Source: Tumebacillus algifaecis
GTDB lineage: Bacteria > Bacillota > Bacilli > Tumebacillales > Tumebacillaceae
Direction of reading: 5' to 3'
NCBI RefSeq assembly: GCF_002243515.1
Contig: NZ_CP022657.1
Span: 4,155,001 to 4,219,000 of the forward strand
DNA length: 64,000 nucleotides
This document shows positions 62,660 through 64,000 of this stretch, one piece after another (positions within the stretch are counted from its first letter, which is position 1; each line of letters starts with the position of its first letter). A model generated the notes under the pieces. The model ran no database searches. It saw nothing but the letters and a program-made list of their open reading frames with translations, and was not told the origin of the DNA. Made by a program: the position numbers and the translations under genes.

Positions 62660-64000
62660 CTATTCGCCCGCCAAGAAGATGTAGCGCGCCAGAGCGAGAA
62701 TGGCGATGACCCACATCAGCCAGTGCACCTTGACCTTTTGATCTGCGTCTTTGGTGAACAGGTTGCGGATGACATTCAGGATCACGAAGAAGATGATCCC
62801 GATCGAGATGCCGTTGGCGATCGAGTAGGTGAACGGCATCAGCGCGATGGTCAGGAATGCTGGCATCGCGATGCCGAAATCATTCCACTCGATATGGCGG
62901 ACCGAACCCATCATCAGGACACCGACCACGATCAGCGCAGGTGCGGTCGCCGAATCGGGGATCACCGCCACAAACGGCGACAACAGCACGACGGACAGCA
63001 GGAACAAAATCCCGGTGGTGACGGCGGTCAAACCGGTGCGGCCGCCCGACTCGATGCCCGCTGCCGACTCGATGTATGCCGTCATCGGCGTGACGCCGAG
63101 CAGCGCGCCGATCGAAACGCCAGAACCGTCAACGAACATCGCTTTGCCCAGACGTTTTTCGCCGTCCGGACGATTCAAAAGACCTGCACGGTTCGCCGTG
63201 CCGACCAAAGTACCGAAAGAGTCAAATAAAGTAACAAAGACGAAGATGATGACAACTTCCCAGAAGATCGCACTGCCCAGCATCGAGAAGTCGAGCTTGA
63301 ACAGAGCCAAGTCGCCGAAGTCCGGCAGGAACGTCGGGTTGCTCAGGGCTTCTGTGCTCGTCACGCCAAGCGGAATGCCAATCAAGGTAGTCAAGATGAT
63401 CGTGATCAACAGCGCGCCGCGCACACGGATCGTGGTCAACACACCTGCGATGAGCAAACCGATCAAGGTCAGAGCGGCCGCTTTGTTCGCGATGAAGTCG
63501 GTCAGGCCGATGTTCCATTCGAAGAACAGCAGGTTAACTACCGGCGCTCCGTTTTTGATCGCCTCAGCGGACGGTCCGCCGACGAAAGTGACGGTGCTGA
63601 CCTGCCCCAGTTTCAAGCCGATCAAGGTGATGAACAGACCAATACCTACGGTGATCGCATATTTCAGTGAATCGGGCAACGCTTTGACCAGCATCTGACG
63701 GAATCCGGTCACCGTCAGCAAGATGAAGATGATCCCGGCTACAAACACCGCTCCTAACGCCACTTGCCAAGTCATCACGCCACCATTGGCAGCTGCGACG
63801 ACCGCAAAGTACGCATTCAGACCCATCCCGGGGGCCAGTCCGACCGGGAAGTTGACGAACAGGCCCATCATGATGGTGACAAGACCGGCACCGACCGCGG
63901 TTGCGAAGAACACGGCGCCCTCCGACATGCCCGTCCCTTTCAGAATCACTGGATTCAGGAACAGAATGTACGCCATGGTGACGAACGTGGTGATCCCGGC
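62660..64000 (-). CDS. NCS2 (AzgA-like) purine permease, 5' end cut off
   Basis: At least 446 codons are visible; the frame stays open to the window edge (AGITTFVT before MAYILFLNP), so the true start lies outside. It shows NFPVGLAPGMGLNAYFAVV near the visible residue 50, YAITVGIGLFITLIGLK, TLFDSFGTLVGTANRAGLL and GALLGVTPMTAYIESAAGIE, diagnostic of AzgA/PbuG-type proton symporters for adenine, guanine or hypoxanthine. About 12-14 helices are expected. Its place near the pur operon fits purine salvage; its own promoter is outside the window. Confidence 0.93.
   Translation of the reverse strand, partial: AGITTFVTMAYILFLNPVILKGTGMSEGAVFFATAVGAGLVTIMMGLFVNFPVGLAPGMGLNAYFAVVAAANGGVMTWQVALGAVFVAGIIFILLTVTGFRQMLVKALPDSLKYAITVGIGLFITLIGLKLGQVSTVTFVGGPSAEAIKNGAPVVNLLFFEWNIGLTDFIANKAAALTLIGLLIAGVLTTIRVRGALLITIILTTLIGIPLGVTSTEALSNPTFLPDFGDLALFKLDFSMLGSAIFWEVVIIFVFVTLFDSFGTLVGTANRAGLLNRPDGEKRLGKAMFVDGSGVSIGALLGVTPMTAYIESAAGIESGGRTGLTAVTTGILFLLSVVLLSPFVAVIPDSATAPALIVVGVLMMGSVRHIEWNDFGIAMPAFLTIALMPFTYSIANGISIGIIFFVILNVIRNLFTKDADQKVKVHWLMWVIAILALARYIFLAGE

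Overview
The window looks like a chromosome segment of a moderately GC-rich, spore-forming Firmicute, most likely Bacillales and perhaps Alicyclobacillaceae/Tumebacillus-like. The grounds are the 5' part of a 16S rRNA gene with a Bacillus-type boxA leader, strong GGAGG ribosome binding sites, a Bacillus-order pur operon under paired PurBoxes and a guanine-type riboswitch, and lipobox lipoproteins. The genus is an inference.

Layout. 1-0.8 kb: start of an rrn operon leaving the window to the left. 0.9-4.8 kb: a lipoprotein, an EamA exporter, and pgi coupled to an AlbA_2-domain gene. 5.0-8.7 kb: two paralogous exported coiled-coil proteins sharing a C-terminal domain, one with nine 27-bp repeats. 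8.8-20.6 kb: a ten-gene Wzx/Wzy surface polysaccharide operon that contains the whole UDP-diNAc-bacillosamine route (PglF, PglE, PglD) and a PglC-like initiating transferase. 21.0-24.8 kb: a 27-residue peptide gene, an intercistronic terminator-like hairpin, a B12-type radical SAM enzyme with an unusual CX4CX2C motif, and an MFS exporter; this looks like an unrecognised RiPP cassette. 25-31.3 kb: a hydrolase, a two-component system and a SwrC-type RND pump. 31.4-36.5 kb: a LysR regulator and MFS pair, then a TetR regulator and MMPL pair with two matching 14-bp operators.

37.5-41.5 kb is an accessory island on the minus strand: a 71-aa unknown protein, an MFS exporter, an HTH-TPR (RRNPP-like) regulator, a 44-aa exported peptide whose start overlaps the regulator's stop, an XRE regulator and a small membrane protein. 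The regulator and peptide look like a peptide quorum-sensing cassette. 41.7-45.3 kb: TerC, an SPL-type radical SAM protein, a broken M81 peptidase gene and ornithine aminotransferase. 45.3-45.8 kb: a decayed, transposase-associated zinc-ribbon remnant. 45.8-49.3 kb: nosD-nosL-nosY-nosF with no nosZ in view. 49.4-61.6 kb: the pur operon purE-B-C-S-Q-L-F-M-N-H-D without purK. 61.7-64 kb: two small unknown genes and a cut-off NCS2 purine permease.

The two best candidates for undescribed systems are the peptide/radical SAM/MFS cassette (21098-24784) and the regulator-plus-pheromone cassette (38238-39553). Both depend on short genes that routine annotation would miss. Their functions are inferred from architecture only.
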